NCBI GenBank assembly: GCA_017620475.1
Contig: JAFZQI010000003.1
Span: forward strand, 1 to 64,000
Origin: Clostridiales bacterium
Lineage (GTDB): Bacteria; Bacillota; Clostridia; Saccharofermentanales; Saccharofermentanaceae
Direction: 5' to 3'
DNA length: 64,000 nt
Shown here: in pieces, positions 1-11,200 of the stretch
Layout: every line of letters starts with the position of its first letter
How positions within the stretch are numbered: position 1 is the stretch's first letter
Position numbers and translations under genes: made by a program
Notes under the pieces: generated by a model
Told to the model about the DNA's origin: nothing
Databases searched by the model: none
The model's input: the letters and a program-made list of their open reading frames with translations, nothing else

Positions 1-3000
1 CTCGAACTTACCGTTTGCCGTTTCGCTTCTGTAGATGTTATACCGGTCGGCACCGCTGGCCTTACTCCAGGCAAGGGCGAGGCCCTCAGGTACCATAACG
101 ACCTCATTGAGGGTCGGGGTGGCAAGTGCCACGGCATTGACGACATCCGATTTCGCAAGGATCTTACCATCAGTGTTTCTGGCAGTAACATAGTAGTTAT
201 ATCTCGTACCTGCCTTAAGACCGGTATGCGAACACGAGGTCTGACTTGCGCCGGTGCTTTTCGCCAGGGCAAATTCATCGCCATCTGCGGCGAACCAGAC
301 ATCGTAAGCGTATGCACCGGAAACCGCTTCCCAGGAAAGCGTCATCGTCACGCCGCTCTTCGGGGCTACGACCAGGCCATTGAGCGGATCCGGCTCCGGC
401 TCTTCTGCTATAACGATAACCGGGACCACAAATTCATAGCCCCTATAGTAGATGTAGATCTTCTGTTCACCAATATCCCACTCGTTCGTAACAGACTGAT
501 GCACTTTCAAATTGTCAAGAATAAGTTCAGAGGTGCTTCCTTCAGCGAAGTTCATCTCAACGATCGTATCACTCAGATTCGTATCCTTGTAAGAGATCGT
601 GAAGGTCGAATCGGCAAGGATCTCTCTGGCATTGTAGCAGAACCATTCGGTCAACACCTGTTTACCGGCCAGTTCATCCCAAGCCCAGTCTTCGGTCCAA
701 CAGCCACAGGTGCCTTCCTTGACCGTAAACACAGAGGGCTCCGTCGTAATTGATGAGATCGGAGACTCGCTGATCACCACAGAGAACGTGCCTGTCATAT
801 TCAGGAAAGAATACGGAATCTCATAAGTATGACCCGGATACCAGTGTTCATCAGTTTGGTCAAAATTGAAGCTGATCCAGTAACCTGTTGCGTCATAAAG
901 CGCCATAGAACCACCGGCAACGGTTTCCGTACTTCCATCACTGTATGTGATCGTAAATGTCGGATTCGGCAGCCAGTAGTAGAAGAAGGGCTCTCCATAG
1001 TAGCCGGTGCTCCAATTACCCACATAATCCTTCGTCACATCGATACTCACATCGCTCACTTCAATACCGGTGATCGAATTCTCATCGATTGAGATATGGA
1101 GCGTCTTCTCAAAACCGAGGAACGATACCCGAATATCGTATGTATTGCCGGGCATCCAATGTTCCTCATTCTGTTCGTTACGATCAACGAAGGTCAGGCT
1201 TTCCCCGGTAAGTCTGAATATCTCTTCTGCCGTTCCTTTAACCACTGTCCCGTTTTTGTATGTGATGGTAAACACTTCATCCTTTGCAAAAATCAGGCAG
1301 GAATAATAAGTATCCGTCTCATCGAGCTCGTATCGGGCAACAACATCATAATAATAGTAGGTTTCACCATCACCATTCGTCGACACACTTCCGTAAGTTC
1401 CCGCAGCAATATGGTATTCATCTATACAGGAAATACTTGCGATCGGGCTTGAGGAAATCATCACATTGACCGTTCCCTTTCTGCCCATGAAGATCATCTC
1501 CAGTTCATAGGATCCGCCAACGGCCCAGGGTCTGTCCTCCTGCGATTTCACGTTGGTAAAGCCGATCCTTTCACCGGTCTGCTCGTAGATCTGCCATGCC
1601 GTTCCCACGATATCTTCCCGCTCGTCGCTGAACTTGACCGTAAAGATCATATCCGGAGCTGCATCAAGATAACTGACGGATCCTTCATGTTCGAAATCAG
1701 TGGATACCGGTTGATAGAAGAACCATTCACCGTCTCCTGAACCCATCCAGTATCCTCCTGTATTCTCTTGCAGTGTCAGCACGGAAGCGCATGTGATACT
1801 TGATACCGGGCTCTCGACTACCGTAGCCTGAATCGTGCCCATGCCGCCCTGGAAGAGGATGATCACTCCACGGCTTTCTCCGACATTCCAGTAGTTGCCG
1901 GTCAGATCATCCGTATAATAGAATGAGAAACGCAAGCCCGTCTGTTCGAAAATCTCTTGCGCCGTGCCAACCAGCTCGGATCCGTCCTTATATTTGACGG
2001 TAAAGACCATGTCCGGATCAGCCATCAGGTAGTTGTAATATCCATCATCGGTATATGCTTCGTCTACCAGCGTATATCCTTGAATGACTTCTCCCGAACT
2101 ATAGTATGACGTATGCAAACAGGTGTTTTCCCTAATGAGAAGATCACGGTTGCTCGTAATGCTTACCACAGGGCTCTCTTCGATAAACACACTAATCGTA
2201 CCCGTTCCGCCAAGGTAAGACACTCCGATTTCATAAGATCCTCCCGGAACAAGATGCGTATCATACTGATTCAGATCACCGAAGAAAACAAGACTGATTC
2301 CTGTTGATTCATTTATTTGTCTGGCCGTTCCCACGGTATCCGGTCTTTCGTCATTGTACTTGATCGTAAATACCATATCCGGATCTGCGGCAAGATATTC
2401 ATAATGCTCTTCATCGTTCCAGATAGTATCCGTAAATCCGTAATAGTAGAAATAATCATCTTCGGTATAACACCAGTAACCGTTCGTATGCTCCATGACA
2501 TGGAGATCGTTACAGGTAATACTTGCTACGGGACTTGTGTCGATTACTGCATTCATCGTGCCGCTTCCGCCCAGGAAATCAAGTCTGATTCCATAGCTTC
2601 CGCCGGGCAGCCAGTGCTGCTCTTCCTGGTTTACCATTGCAGAGAAATAGATTCTTTCGCCGGTCAGCTCGTAGATCTCGCCTGCCGTTCCCGAAATCGT
2701 CGTATTGTCTTTGTATAGGATCGTAAATACCATATCCGGATCGGCATCAAGATAATTGTACTTATCCCCTTCAGCAGTCGAATAAAGGCTATACTCAAAA
2801 TACTTTTCGCTATCAGTATACGACCAATAACCACCGGAATTTTCAAGAATATGAACATCTCCGGCACTGGTAATATTTGCAATCGGGCTTTCCACCACAG
2901 TCACGTTCAGGATCGTCTCACATCCGAGATACGATACCCTGATTCCATAGGATTTGCCGCACTCCCAATGCTCCCCGTAATACTGATCTTTCAGTTCCTT

Positions 3001-6000
3001 AAAGAAAAGTGATTCACCGGTCGTCTTAAGGATCTCTTCAGATGTCCCAACCACGTCCGCTCTGTCATCTTTGTACTTGATCGTAAATACCGTGTCAGGA
3101 GAGATCTGGAGGATCTTTCCTTCAAACACTTCTGAATACCAGGTGCTATCCACATTATAGTGATAGTATCTCTCACCATACATATCGTACGTCCAATATC
3201 CATTCGTATTCTCGATAACAGTCACATCCCCTACCGTGATACTTTCAACAGGACTTGGATCAATATAGACATTCATGGTTTCAAAGCAGCCTAAGCAGGA
3301 CACCATCATCCTGTAGCATCCGCCTACTACCCAGGGCGAATCACCCTGCTTATCCAGAGTATAGAAATACAAGCTTATTCCGTAGTCACGTGCCAGTTCT
3401 TCGGCCGTACCGGAGATGACGGTTTCATCCTTATATGTGATAGTGAAAACGATTTGCTTATCCGCTTTGAGGCATTCGTATTCTGTATCGTTATAATCTT
3501 TCACACTGGTTAATTCATACCAGTATTGATCTTCGTAATAATCGCCGTACGTGTGTTCGGTCATGTGAAGATCTCTGTTCCATGTAATGCTCTCGACCGG
3601 ACTTTCGTCGATAACGGCATAGATCGATCCCGTATATCCGAGATAGGAAACTCCGATTTCAAAGGAATTTCCGGCTACCAGGTGATTCTCATCCTGGTTT
3701 CCCTTCTCCGAGAACCTAAGCGGAATCCCGGTCTGTTCGAAGATTTCCTTCGCCGTTCCGACAATATCCGGCCTCTCGTCTGTAAAAGAAATCGTATAGA
3801 TCATATCCGGAGCCGGCTCTAGAAAATAGTACATGTCATTATCGATCCAGTTATTATCAAGAATATTGTAATAGTAGTACAGTTCATCAGATGCATCGGT
3901 ATCCCAATAACCACATGTATTTTCAATAACATGAAGTTCTTGATCACAGGTGATGCTTTTTACAGGAGATGCATCGATCGTCACATTGATCGAATCCGTG
4001 AAACCACGGTATGTAACTGTAAAATAGTACGTATTTCCGGCCGTCCATTCGGTGCCCTGCTCATCCGGAACACTAAAATCCAGATAAGATCCAGTCTGCT
4101 CGTATATCTCCTTGGCCGTACCAACGAGAGGATCTCTTTCATCCTTGTATTCGATGGTAAAGATCAGGTCATGATCCCGCCGGTAATACTCGTAATACTG
4201 ATTATCCGAGCTAATATAGTCAAATAGATCATAGCAGTAAATCTCGTCGCTCCAATAGCCACCCGTATGTTCATTAATATGAAGGTCAGTACTACAGGTG
4301 ATGCTCTTAAACGGGTTTTCATCAATGACGACATCGACGGTTCCCTCAAATCCGAGATAAGTGACAGTCACTGCGTACTGTCCGCCAACGACCCAGGTAT
4401 CCGGATACTGATTGACGATGTAATTGAACTTCAGAATGTTTCCGGAAGCAAGACAGATTTCTTCTGCGGTTCCTACCAGATCCTCTCGCTCATCGTTGAA
4501 TTCGATCGTAAACACCAGATTCGGTTTCGGGGCAAGGTAATAGAATTCATCAGCCGTATCTCCCGTCATCGAAGCATTGATAATATCGTATTCGAAATAA
4601 CCACCACCGTTATACCCATACGTGTTTTCCGTCACGTGAAGCGGCTCACACGTGATACTCTTTACCGGATTAAGAATGATCGAAACAGAGATCGCACTTG
4701 AGACTCCGCCATAGGAAACAGTCATCCCGTAGGTTCCGCCGACCTCCCAGTGTGTCTCTTCCTGATTAGAGGTATTTCTAAAAGTCAAAGACTGGCCTGT
4801 CGCATTCTTAATTTCTCGTGCGGTACCCACCAGATCCTCTCTGTCATCTTTGAAGGTAATCGTAAAGATCATATCCTCTGCGCCGGCCAAATAGTAATAT
4901 TCATACTCACCCCACGCAGACTTTATCGGGTAATAGAAGAAATACTCCGAGTCGGTTTCGTAGTCGTATTCCCACTCGCCATATGAGTTCTCTATGATGG
5001 TGTATGGACGATTACACGAGATGCTTTCCACCATGCTTTCGTCGATCACTACATTAATCGTGTCTTTTGCTCCCATATAGGATACTTCGATCTGATAAGT
5101 TCCGCCGGTAACCCAGTGTTCGTAATACTGACTATTTATCTCGCTAAAGAACAAGCATGCTCCCGTATCAGTTATCTCTTCAGCTGTACCTACGATATCT
5201 TCCCGATCGTCATTGAATGAAATCGTAAATACCATATCGGGATTAGGCTTAAAAAACGAACAACTCGCCCAATCTTCAATAAGATCGTAATAGAAGTATG
5301 GCTTATCATCATCACCATAATCTATATAGCCAAACGTATTCTCTGTAACGTGCAGATCACTACAGGTGATGCTCTTCACAGGATTGGGAATAACAGATAC
5401 ATTTGCCGTTCCCGTGACACCCATATAAGAGATCTGTACCAGATAGGTTTCACCAGCTGTCCAATGCGACTCATATTGACTTGTTATTTCAGTCATGCTC
5501 AGCGGATAACCTGTATCTCTAACTATTTCTTCAGCCGTTCCAACGAAATCTTCCCTTTCGTCGTTGTATTTGATCGTAAATGTCATTGACGGATCCGTAT
5601 AGAAATAATTGTAGGGTGTATAATAGTATGCGGCGTCAGAAATAGCATTATAGTAGAAAAAGTACTCGCTATTTTCGTCGTCGTAGGCTTCATACCCGTG
5701 ATAATTTTCTATAACTTGAACCGTTCCGTTGCAGATGATCTCACTTACGGGGTTGGCATCAATTACAACAGTCATCGTGCCGGTAACACCGAGATAACTA
5801 ATCGTAATCTGATAACTTTGTCCGGTAGTAAAGAAAAAATTATTGTCCGGAGCTGAATAAGATATGCCATATCCAAGATCATCAATCTCTCTATATGTGG
5901 CAATCAGATCAGCCTGTTCGTTGTTATACGTGATCGTGAATGTAATGTCAGATGCTTCTAAAGCATCATGCAGTCTATAGAAAAATCCTTCTTCGTAGTA

Positions 6001-6978
6001 TGTCCCGTATGTATTCTCCATAATATGTAATTCGCCGTTACAAGTGACACTTTCCACCGGGACCGGATCGATCACCACGGACATCGTGCCTGTAACTCCG
6101 AGATAGGCGATTTCAACATAATAGGATTCACCGACCACCCAAGGGGTACTCTGATCATCACGAATCTCGATCTGATATTCTGTCCAAGCATGGATATCCC
6201 CCATGTCATTCGTAATAGGATCTCGGTCGTCATTGTACGTAATTGTAAAAAGAAAGCTATCTCCTGCAAACTCAATGGCATCATTCAATCGGTAATATGT
6301 ATTTCCCGATGAATCTGTGCTGGTAAAAGTTCCCTCGATAATATGGAGCTCCTGTTCGCAGGATACGCTTTCAATAGACGATGGATCTTCATAACAAGGA
6401 GCGATATATACTTGCATCTCGCCAACCTTATTTCCATCTATACAGATTCGAGCGGTATAGGTGTTTCCGGGAAGCCAATGCTCCGCATAGTCACCCTGAT
6501 TGGTTTCAAAGGTAAGATAATGTTCTCCGATTGCTTCCGCTATATCGTAATATGAACCCTGTACCGTTTCCTGTGAATCCTTAAGAGCAAGCGTAAACAT
6601 CAGTTCGGAGTAGTAGATGGCAGATGATACATCATAGAAATAGTAACCACGCATATCGTCATAGTACTGCCAGTTGCAGTAATCGAGTTCCGAGATACTG
6701 AGCGTATCACTTGTAATACTCTCCACGTCACTATACGAATCGAACTGAATACCTAACGCATCTTCAGATACCTCTTCCGCCGGCATCTTCACCTCTTCGA
6801 CAGATTCGGTTTCGTCTGTTCCGTCCACCACGGGTTCTTCCACCGCGGTTTCTTCCAACGACGGGTATTCCTTTTCCGGCGGAGCATCGTTATCCGCCCG
6901 CGCATAGATCGGAACACTTCCGAAAACCATGGCAAGACATACGAATGTAGCCACAAAACGTCTCAGAGAAAATTTCAT
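1..6978 (-). CDS. Giant secreted modular repeat protein, C-terminus outside window
   Basis: The frame is open from the ATG at 6978 to the left edge, giving 2326 codons without a stop, so the gene is partial at its 3' end. Residues 1-30 form a signal peptide (starts MKFSLRRFVATFVCLAM, ends ...YARA before DN), followed by an acidic Glu/Pro/Val linker. About 17 tandem modules of roughly 115 residues follow. Each has the pattern SIxCxxxLHxxEN...G...YY, then PDMVFTIKYxD, GTAEEI, an aromatic stretch, HWxAGxTY and VSYLG, and ends at IDExPV. The last ~140 codons in the window (bases 1-420) begin an FN3-like region containing PKSGVTMTLSW and ASGADRYNIYRS. The ribosome site is a G-rich run just before the ATG. 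It is paralogous to the proteins at 8278, 14667 and 17544. No catalytic domain is seen. A surface or adhesive role is inference from the architecture only. Confidence 0.85.
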   Translation of the reverse strand, partial: MKFSLRRFVATFVCLAMVFGSVPIYARADNDAPPEKEYPSLEETAVEEPVVDGTDETESVEEVKMPAEEVSEDALGIQFDSYSDVESITSDTLSISELDYCNWQYYDDMRGYYFYDVSSAIYYSELMFTLALKDSQETVQGSYYDIAEAIGEHYLTFETNQGDYAEHWLPGNTYTARICIDGNKVGEMQVYIAPCYEDPSSIESVSCEQELHIIEGTFTSTDSSGNTYYRLNDAIEFAGDSFLFTITYNDDRDPITNDMGDIHAWTEYQIEIRDDQSTPWVVGESYYVEIAYLGVTGTMSVVIDPVPVESVTCNGELHIMENTYGTYYEEGFFYRLHDALEASDITFTITYNNEQADLIATYREIDDLGYGISYSAPDNNFFFTTGQSYQITISYLGVTGTMTVVIDANPVSEIICNGTVQVIENYHGYEAYDDENSEYFFYYNAISDAAYYYTPYNYFYTDPSMTFTIKYNDEREDFVGTAEEIVRDTGYPLSMTEITSQYESHWTAGETYLVQISYMGVTGTANVSVIPNPVKSITCSDLHVTENTFGYIDYGDDDKPYFYYDLIEDWASCSFFKPNPDMVFTISFNDDREDIVGTAEEITDTGACLFFSEINSQYYEHWVTGGTYQIEVSYMGAKDTINVVIDESMVESISCNRPYTIIENSYGEWEYDYETDSEYFFYYPIKSAWGEYEYYYLAGAEDMIFTITFKDDREDLVGTAREIKNATGQSLTFRNTSNQEETHWEVGGTYGMTVSYGGVSSAISVSIILNPVKSITCEPLHVTENTYGYNGGGYFEYDIINASMTGDTADEFYYLAPKPNLVFTIEFNDEREDLVGTAEEICLASGNILKFNYIVNQYPDTWVVGGQYAVTVTYLGFEGTVDVVIDENPFKSITCSTDLHINEHTGGYWSDEIYCYDLFDYISSDNQYYEYYRRDHDLIFTIEYKDERDPLVGTAKEIYEQTGSYLDFSVPDEQGTEWTAGNTYYFTVTYRGFTDSINVTIDASPVKSITCDQELHVIENTCGYWDTDASDELYYYYNILDNNWIDNDMYYFLEPAPDMIYTISFTDERPDIVGTAKEIFEQTGIPLRFSEKGNQDENHLVAGNSFEIGVSYLGYTGSIYAVIDESPVESITWNRDLHMTEHTYGDYYEDQYWYELTSVKDYNDTEYECLKADKQIVFTITYKDETVISGTAEELARDYGISLYFYTLDKQGDSPWVVGGCYRMMVSCLGCFETMNVYIDPSPVESITVGDVTVIENTNGYWTYDMYGERYYHYNVDSTWYSEVFEGKILQISPDTVFTIKYKDDRADVVGTSEEILKTTGESLFFKELKDQYYGEHWECGKSYGIRVSYLGCETILNVTVVESPIANITSAGDVHILENSGGYWSYTDSEKYFEYSLYSTAEGDKYNYLDADPDMVFTILYKDNTTISGTAGEIYELTGERIYFSAMVNQEEQHWLPGGSYGIRLDFLGGSGTMNAVIDTSPVASITCNDLHVMEHTNGYWCYTEDDYFYYYGFTDTIWNDEEHYEYLAADPDMVFTIKYNDERPDTVGTARQINESTGISLVFFGDLNQYDTHLVPGGSYEIGVSYLGGTGTISVFIEESPVVSITSNRDLLIRENTCLHTSYYSSGEVIQGYTLVDEAYTDDGYYNYLMADPDMVFTVKYKDGSELVGTAQEIFEQTGLRFSFYYTDDLTGNYWNVGESRGVIILFQGGMGTIQATVVESPVSSITCASVLTLQENTGGYWMGSGDGEWFFYQPVSTDFEHEGSVSYLDAAPDMIFTVKFSDEREDIVGTAWQIYEQTGERIGFTNVKSQEDRPWAVGGSYELEMIFMGRKGTVNVMISSSPIASISCIDEYHIAAGTYGSVSTNGDGETYYYYDVVARYELDETDTYYSCLIFAKDEVFTITYKNGTVVKGTAEEIFRLTGESLTFVDRNEQNEEHWMPGNTYDIRVSFLGFEKTLHISIDENSITGIEVSDVSIDVTKDYVGNWSTGYYGEPFFYYWLPNPTFTITYSDGSTETVAGGSMALYDATGYWISFNFDQTDEHWYPGHTYEIPYSFLNMTGTFSVVISESPISSITTEPSVFTVKEGTCGCWTEDWAWDELAGKQVLTEWFCYNAREILADSTFTISYKDTNLSDTIVEMNFAEGSTSELILDNLKVHQSVTNEWDIGEQKIYIYYRGYEFVVPVIVIAEEPEPDPLNGLVVAPKSGVTMTLSWEAVSGAYAYDVWFAADGDEFALAKSTGASQTSCSHTGLKAGTRYNYYVTARNTDGKILAKSDVVNAVALATPTLNEVVMVPEGLALAWSKASGADRYNIYRSETANGKFE

Positions 6979-7072
6979 CAGGCACACCCCCCAAACCAAA
7001 GAACGCCCAACTAGCAAACATTGCGGACCCATCCCAAAAAAGCCCGCAAACTTATTAAAAAAACTTAATAAT

Positions 7073-7101
7073 AGTATATCAGCGTGGCTATCTGAATTCA
7101 A
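7073..7101 (-). promoter_or_regulatory. Vegetative promoter of the first giant repeat gene
   Basis: Reading the minus strand, TTGAAT (7101-7096) is followed by a 17-base spacer and TATACT (7078-7073), close to the sigma-A consensus. It lies 95 bases before the ATG at 6978. The same -35/17/-10 arrangement recurs before two paralogues (12812-12840 and 22382-22410). Confidence 0.7.
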
Positions 7102-7240
7102 TGAAAATCATGTGAACAAAACACGATCCTCAATGAAATGGCACAGTGCTTTTCAAAAGGAAAACCGGCCAAAGAGGTTTCAAAAAAAAAGTCCAAGCGC
7201 ATTGGGCAAAGGAATGGTAAGATAGAGTGGAGAATTCTAA

Positions 7241-8065
7241 ATGGACGGACGAGGAAAAATGAGCCAAAGAATTTATCAGGAAAACGATCTGATACTGGAA
7301 GAAGCAGACGGAAAGGCAGTGCTTTTCATAGGGAACGAGGCCTACGAGCTGTCCGATTCTATTCGTGATTCAAATTTTTATATACGAAAGCCCGACAGAA
7401 AATGGCTGTCCATTTATCACGCTTTTTCGGTAAAAGAACTGTGCCGTGCGGCGCTGGAGAACGAGCCGATCAAGATAATCACGGGGAATACATACGATAT
7501 CCGGGGTGTGCTGAAGCTGATCCGGAAAGCGATCGAGCTTTCGAGAGATGATGCGGATATCGGCTATATTGAGGGGCAGTGTTTTATGGATCTCCTTCGG
7601 GAAAGGGGCGCAGTTTCATATGAGACGGCCGTGGATCCGGCGCAGGCCGGAATTTCCAATCCTAGGATAATGAATCCTTTCATCCATTCAAACAAGGTGA
7701 ACATGACGGCTTATGGTCTTTTCTACATTCCCAAGCCCGGTGAAGGATTTTTCCCGACCGGTAACGATTCAGGAGCGGCGAGCGATGAGGAGAATTCTTC
7801 CCGTCTGATCTCCAACCAGGTGCGTTTCGGCGTCGGCTACAGGCAAACGCCTTCGGGAAGACAGTACTACGCCTGGCACGGGTACCCCAATAGAAACGAT
7901 GACTTCATCACCTATGCCGAGATCAGCAAAGATGAGTTTTTCCGGATCAACAGGGAGTACCCGGGAAAAATCGAAGCCGACCGCGACACCGCCGAGGTGT
8001 TCCGCCGCAAATACGTAAACGGGCACAAAGTGATCAAAGAGGGCTGGAATATTTCGCTGAAATAG
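7241..8065 (+). CDS. Hypothetical protein, 274 aa
   Basis: I do not recognise this protein family. It is soluble, with no signal peptide or membrane segment, and is rich in charged and aromatic residues. A segment near residue 200 (RFGVGYRQTPSGRQYYAW) looks like a folded domain rather than spacer sequence. The start at 7241 has a GTGGAG ribosome site 8 bases upstream. A second ATG at 7259, in the same frame and preceded by GAGGA, is a close alternative and would remove six residues. The gene stands alone, divergent from the giant repeat gene to its left and convergent with the one to its right. It is followed by a strong hairpin at 8190-8222. Confidence 0.7.
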   Translation: MDGRGKMSQRIYQENDLILEEADGKAVLFIGNEAYELSDSIRDSNFYIRKPDRKWLSIYHAFSVKELCRAALENEPIKIITGNTYDIRGVLKLIRKAIELSRDDADIGYIEGQCFMDLLRERGAVSYETAVDPAQAGISNPRIMNPFIHSNKVNMTAYGLFYIPKPGEGFFPTGNDSGAASDEENSSRLISNQVRFGVGYRQTPSGRQYYAWHGYPNRNDDFITYAEISKDEFFRINREYPGKIEADRDTAEVFRRKYVNGHKVIKEGWNISLK

Positions 8066-8189
8066 CAATGAAGGTGCTATTTGAAAAGAAAACGGCTTAC
8101 CTTTTCTCGATTTGCGCTCATTTAGTACGCCACAGCCCAACTCAGAGCAATCCATGGTCCAAACCGGAGAAAATATGAGAAGAGTATAC

Positions 8190-8222
8190 GACCCGCATAG
8201 CTGAAGATCAGCTATGCGGGTC
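8190..8222. terminator. Perfect 14-bp hairpin between convergent genes
   Basis: GACCCGCATAGCTG pairs perfectly with CAGCTATGCGGGTC around the 5-base loop AAGAT. The plus strand continues TGTAGTTTTA, a weak T-tract. It probably ends transcription of the plus-strand gene at 7241. Confidence 0.6.
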
Positions 8223-8238
8223 TGTAGTTTTATGAAAC

Positions 8239-8260
8239 AGCCTCTCTTAAGAAAGAGGCT
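8239..8260 (-). terminator. Hairpin terminator of the 8278 repeat gene
   Basis: AGCCTCT (8239-8245) pairs with AGAGGCT (8254-8260), 18 bases past the stop codon of the minus-strand gene. The T-tract after it on that strand is short (TGTTTC), so efficiency is uncertain. Confidence 0.45.
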
Positions 8261-8277
8261 CCCGGATGGAAGATCTA

Positions 8278-11200
8278 TCAGCCCTTCTTTCCGGAGATGG
8301 CGCTGGAGTAACCGCTGTAGTAGGTCTTTCCGTCCACTTTCTTATAGGCTCTGACCTTGTAGTAGTAGGTCGTGCCGGATGCAGCGGTTGTATCTACATA
8401 GGCCTCGGCGCCCTGGACGCTTGCGATATACTCGTAAGTGCCGTTCTCGCTTGTGCTTCTATAAATATTGTAACGGTCTGCGCCGCTGGCCTTGCTCCAG
8501 GAGAGCTTCACGCCGGTGCTCGTTCCTGTTGCGGAATCCAGTGTAGGAGTGGCAAGTGCAACGGCCATCTTCACTTCGGATACGGCGATGGTATTTCCCT
8601 CGATGTCCTTGGCAAGGATATAGTAGCTGTATCTCTTGCCGGCCCGCAATCCCGTATGCGAGCAGGAAGTCTGATTCTTGCCGACAGTCTTTGCCAGCAG
8701 GAAGTCATCACCATCTGCGGCATACCACACCTCGTAGGAATAGATTCCGGATACTGCACCCCAGGAAAGCGTCATAGTCACGCCGCTCTTCGGAGCAACA
8801 CTCAGATTCGAAACCGTAGCATACGTCTTGCTGACTGCATTGGAATATCCGCCGTAGTAGACCTTGCCATCCACTTTCTTGTACGCTCTAACCTTGTAGT
8901 AATATGTCTTTCCTGCTTCGGCTGAAGAATCCATATAGTATTCGACCTTCTGCACGCTCTCGATATAGTCATACTTACCATTTTCGGTCGTACTTCTGTA
9001 GATGTTATAACGATCTGCGCCGCTGGCTTTGGACCAGGTCAAGCTGATACCATCCATCGTCAGTTCCGCTTCATTGAGTATCGGTGTAGCCAAAGCCACC
9101 GCACTGGCTGTCGCAGAGATCGCAAGGATCTTGCCGGAGCTGTTCTTTGCTACGATATAGTAGAAGTACCTCATGCCGGCGTGCAATCCCGTATGCGAGC
9201 AGGACGTCTGCTTGGCACCGGTGGTCTTTGCCAATGTAAACTCTTCACCATCTTCGGAAGCCCATACTTCATAGGAATAGACACCGGAAACCGCGCCCCA
9301 GGAGAGCGTCATGGTCACGCCGCTCTTCGGCACTGCGTTCAGGTTTGGTACTTCAGCATAGTTCGTGCCGGCCGAATCGGAATAGCCGCCATAGTATACA
9401 ACGCCATCGATCTTTTTGTAGGCTCTGACTTTGTAGTAGTAGGACTTTCCCGACTCAACAGTAGTATCTGTATACTCTTCTGTTCCTTGTACGCTCGTTA
9501 CATACTCGTACTTACCGGTCTTGGTCGCACTTCTGTAAATGTTATAGCGATCTGCGCCGCTGGCCTTACTCCAATCAAGTGCGATTCCTCCCGCTGCCAT
9601 AGCAGCTGTATTGAGAGTCGGAGTCGCCAATGCAACCACACTCTTCATTTCAGACTTGGCAATCGGATTACCGGCACTGTCATTTGCGACAATGTAGTAA
9701 GTGTATTGTTTTCCTGCCCAAAGACCGGTATGTGAGCAGGAAGTCTGACTCGGGCCAGTCGATTTGGCAACCGCGAAACGATTACCTTCCATGCAGTACC
9801 ATACATCGTAGGAAGCGGCACCGGCGTATGCTCCCCAGGAAAGTGTCATGGTCACGCCACTCTTCGGAGATACGTTGAAATCGGAAATCGCCATAGGAAC
9901 CGGATCCTCTTCCACGATCGTTACCGGAATAACCAGGGTGTAGCCCTTGTAGTACAGGTAGAATGCATGCTCACCGATACCCCACTGATTGCTATAGCTC
10001 TGGTCGGAATACGGATCGTAGAATATTCCCCTCGGCGTATCATCTTCGAAATGAACATGAGCATAGGATTCCGTGAATCCATCACCATAGATGGTGCAGC
10101 GCGTGCCCTCAAAAATCAGTTCCGGAGCATAGTAATTCCAAGTTACTTCCTTTTGACTATGCGTTGTTTCATCCCAAATAGTACTTGTTCTTGTATAGCA
10201 ATGTGTACCCGCCTGTATCGTAAACGAGGTCGGAGCAATCACCACATCGTTGATTGGGCTTTCCTCGATCACAATGTCCAAAGGATAAACCTTGCCGAGG
10301 AAGAGACAATCGATCCTATAGGTATTTCCCGGATACCAGTGATTCTCATACTGATTGTAATCTAATGTTGCCCAGTATCCTGTCGCAGAATAGAGATCGA
10401 AAGATCCGGACGCGGTGACCACCGTACCGTCTTTGTACGTCACTGTAAAGTTCGGATTCGGAACTTTGTATTCGAAGAACCATTCTCCATTACTGCGCTG
10501 GATCCACTGACCAAAATTCATATAGGTCAACGCCGTAACATCAATATGAATAGGACCTTCGATCTCAAAGCTCTCTATCAGATCCGGCTCGATCGTGATA
10601 TCAATCGTCTTAGAACAGCCAAGATAGGATACCTCGATCTGATATGTATTACCGGCAACCCATTGTGTTGTGAATTGATCATCCAAATAGGAGAATTCCA
10701 ACAACACCCCTGTCTGTTCAAAGATTTCTGCTGCTGTACCGACCAGATCAGGACTTTCGTCTTTATACTTCACAGTAAAGAGAGCATCAGGATCCACAAG
10801 GAAGCGAGTATATTTCACACCATCCGACCATTCGTCCTGCCAGATCCTATACTCAAAGAAACGCTGACCGTTGTTCGTTGTCCATATTCCGTTTGTTCCT
10901 TCGGCGATCTGGAATTGATCTTGACAGCTAATGCTTTCAATTGGACTCTCCACAACCTTAACCGTTACCGCACCTTCATAACCCATGTAAGTCATCGGTA
11001 ACTCATACGTTTTACCAGCTTCCCATTGCGAACCGTATCCGACTTCGTATGCTCCAAAGGAGAAAAACTCGCCAGTAGCTAAGTAGATTTCTTCTGTAGT
11101 ACCCACAACATCCGGTCTGTCATCATTATATTTGATAGTAAAGATCATGTCAGGATCATCAACCAGATACGGAACCCATTTCCCATCCGAAGCTTTTTTG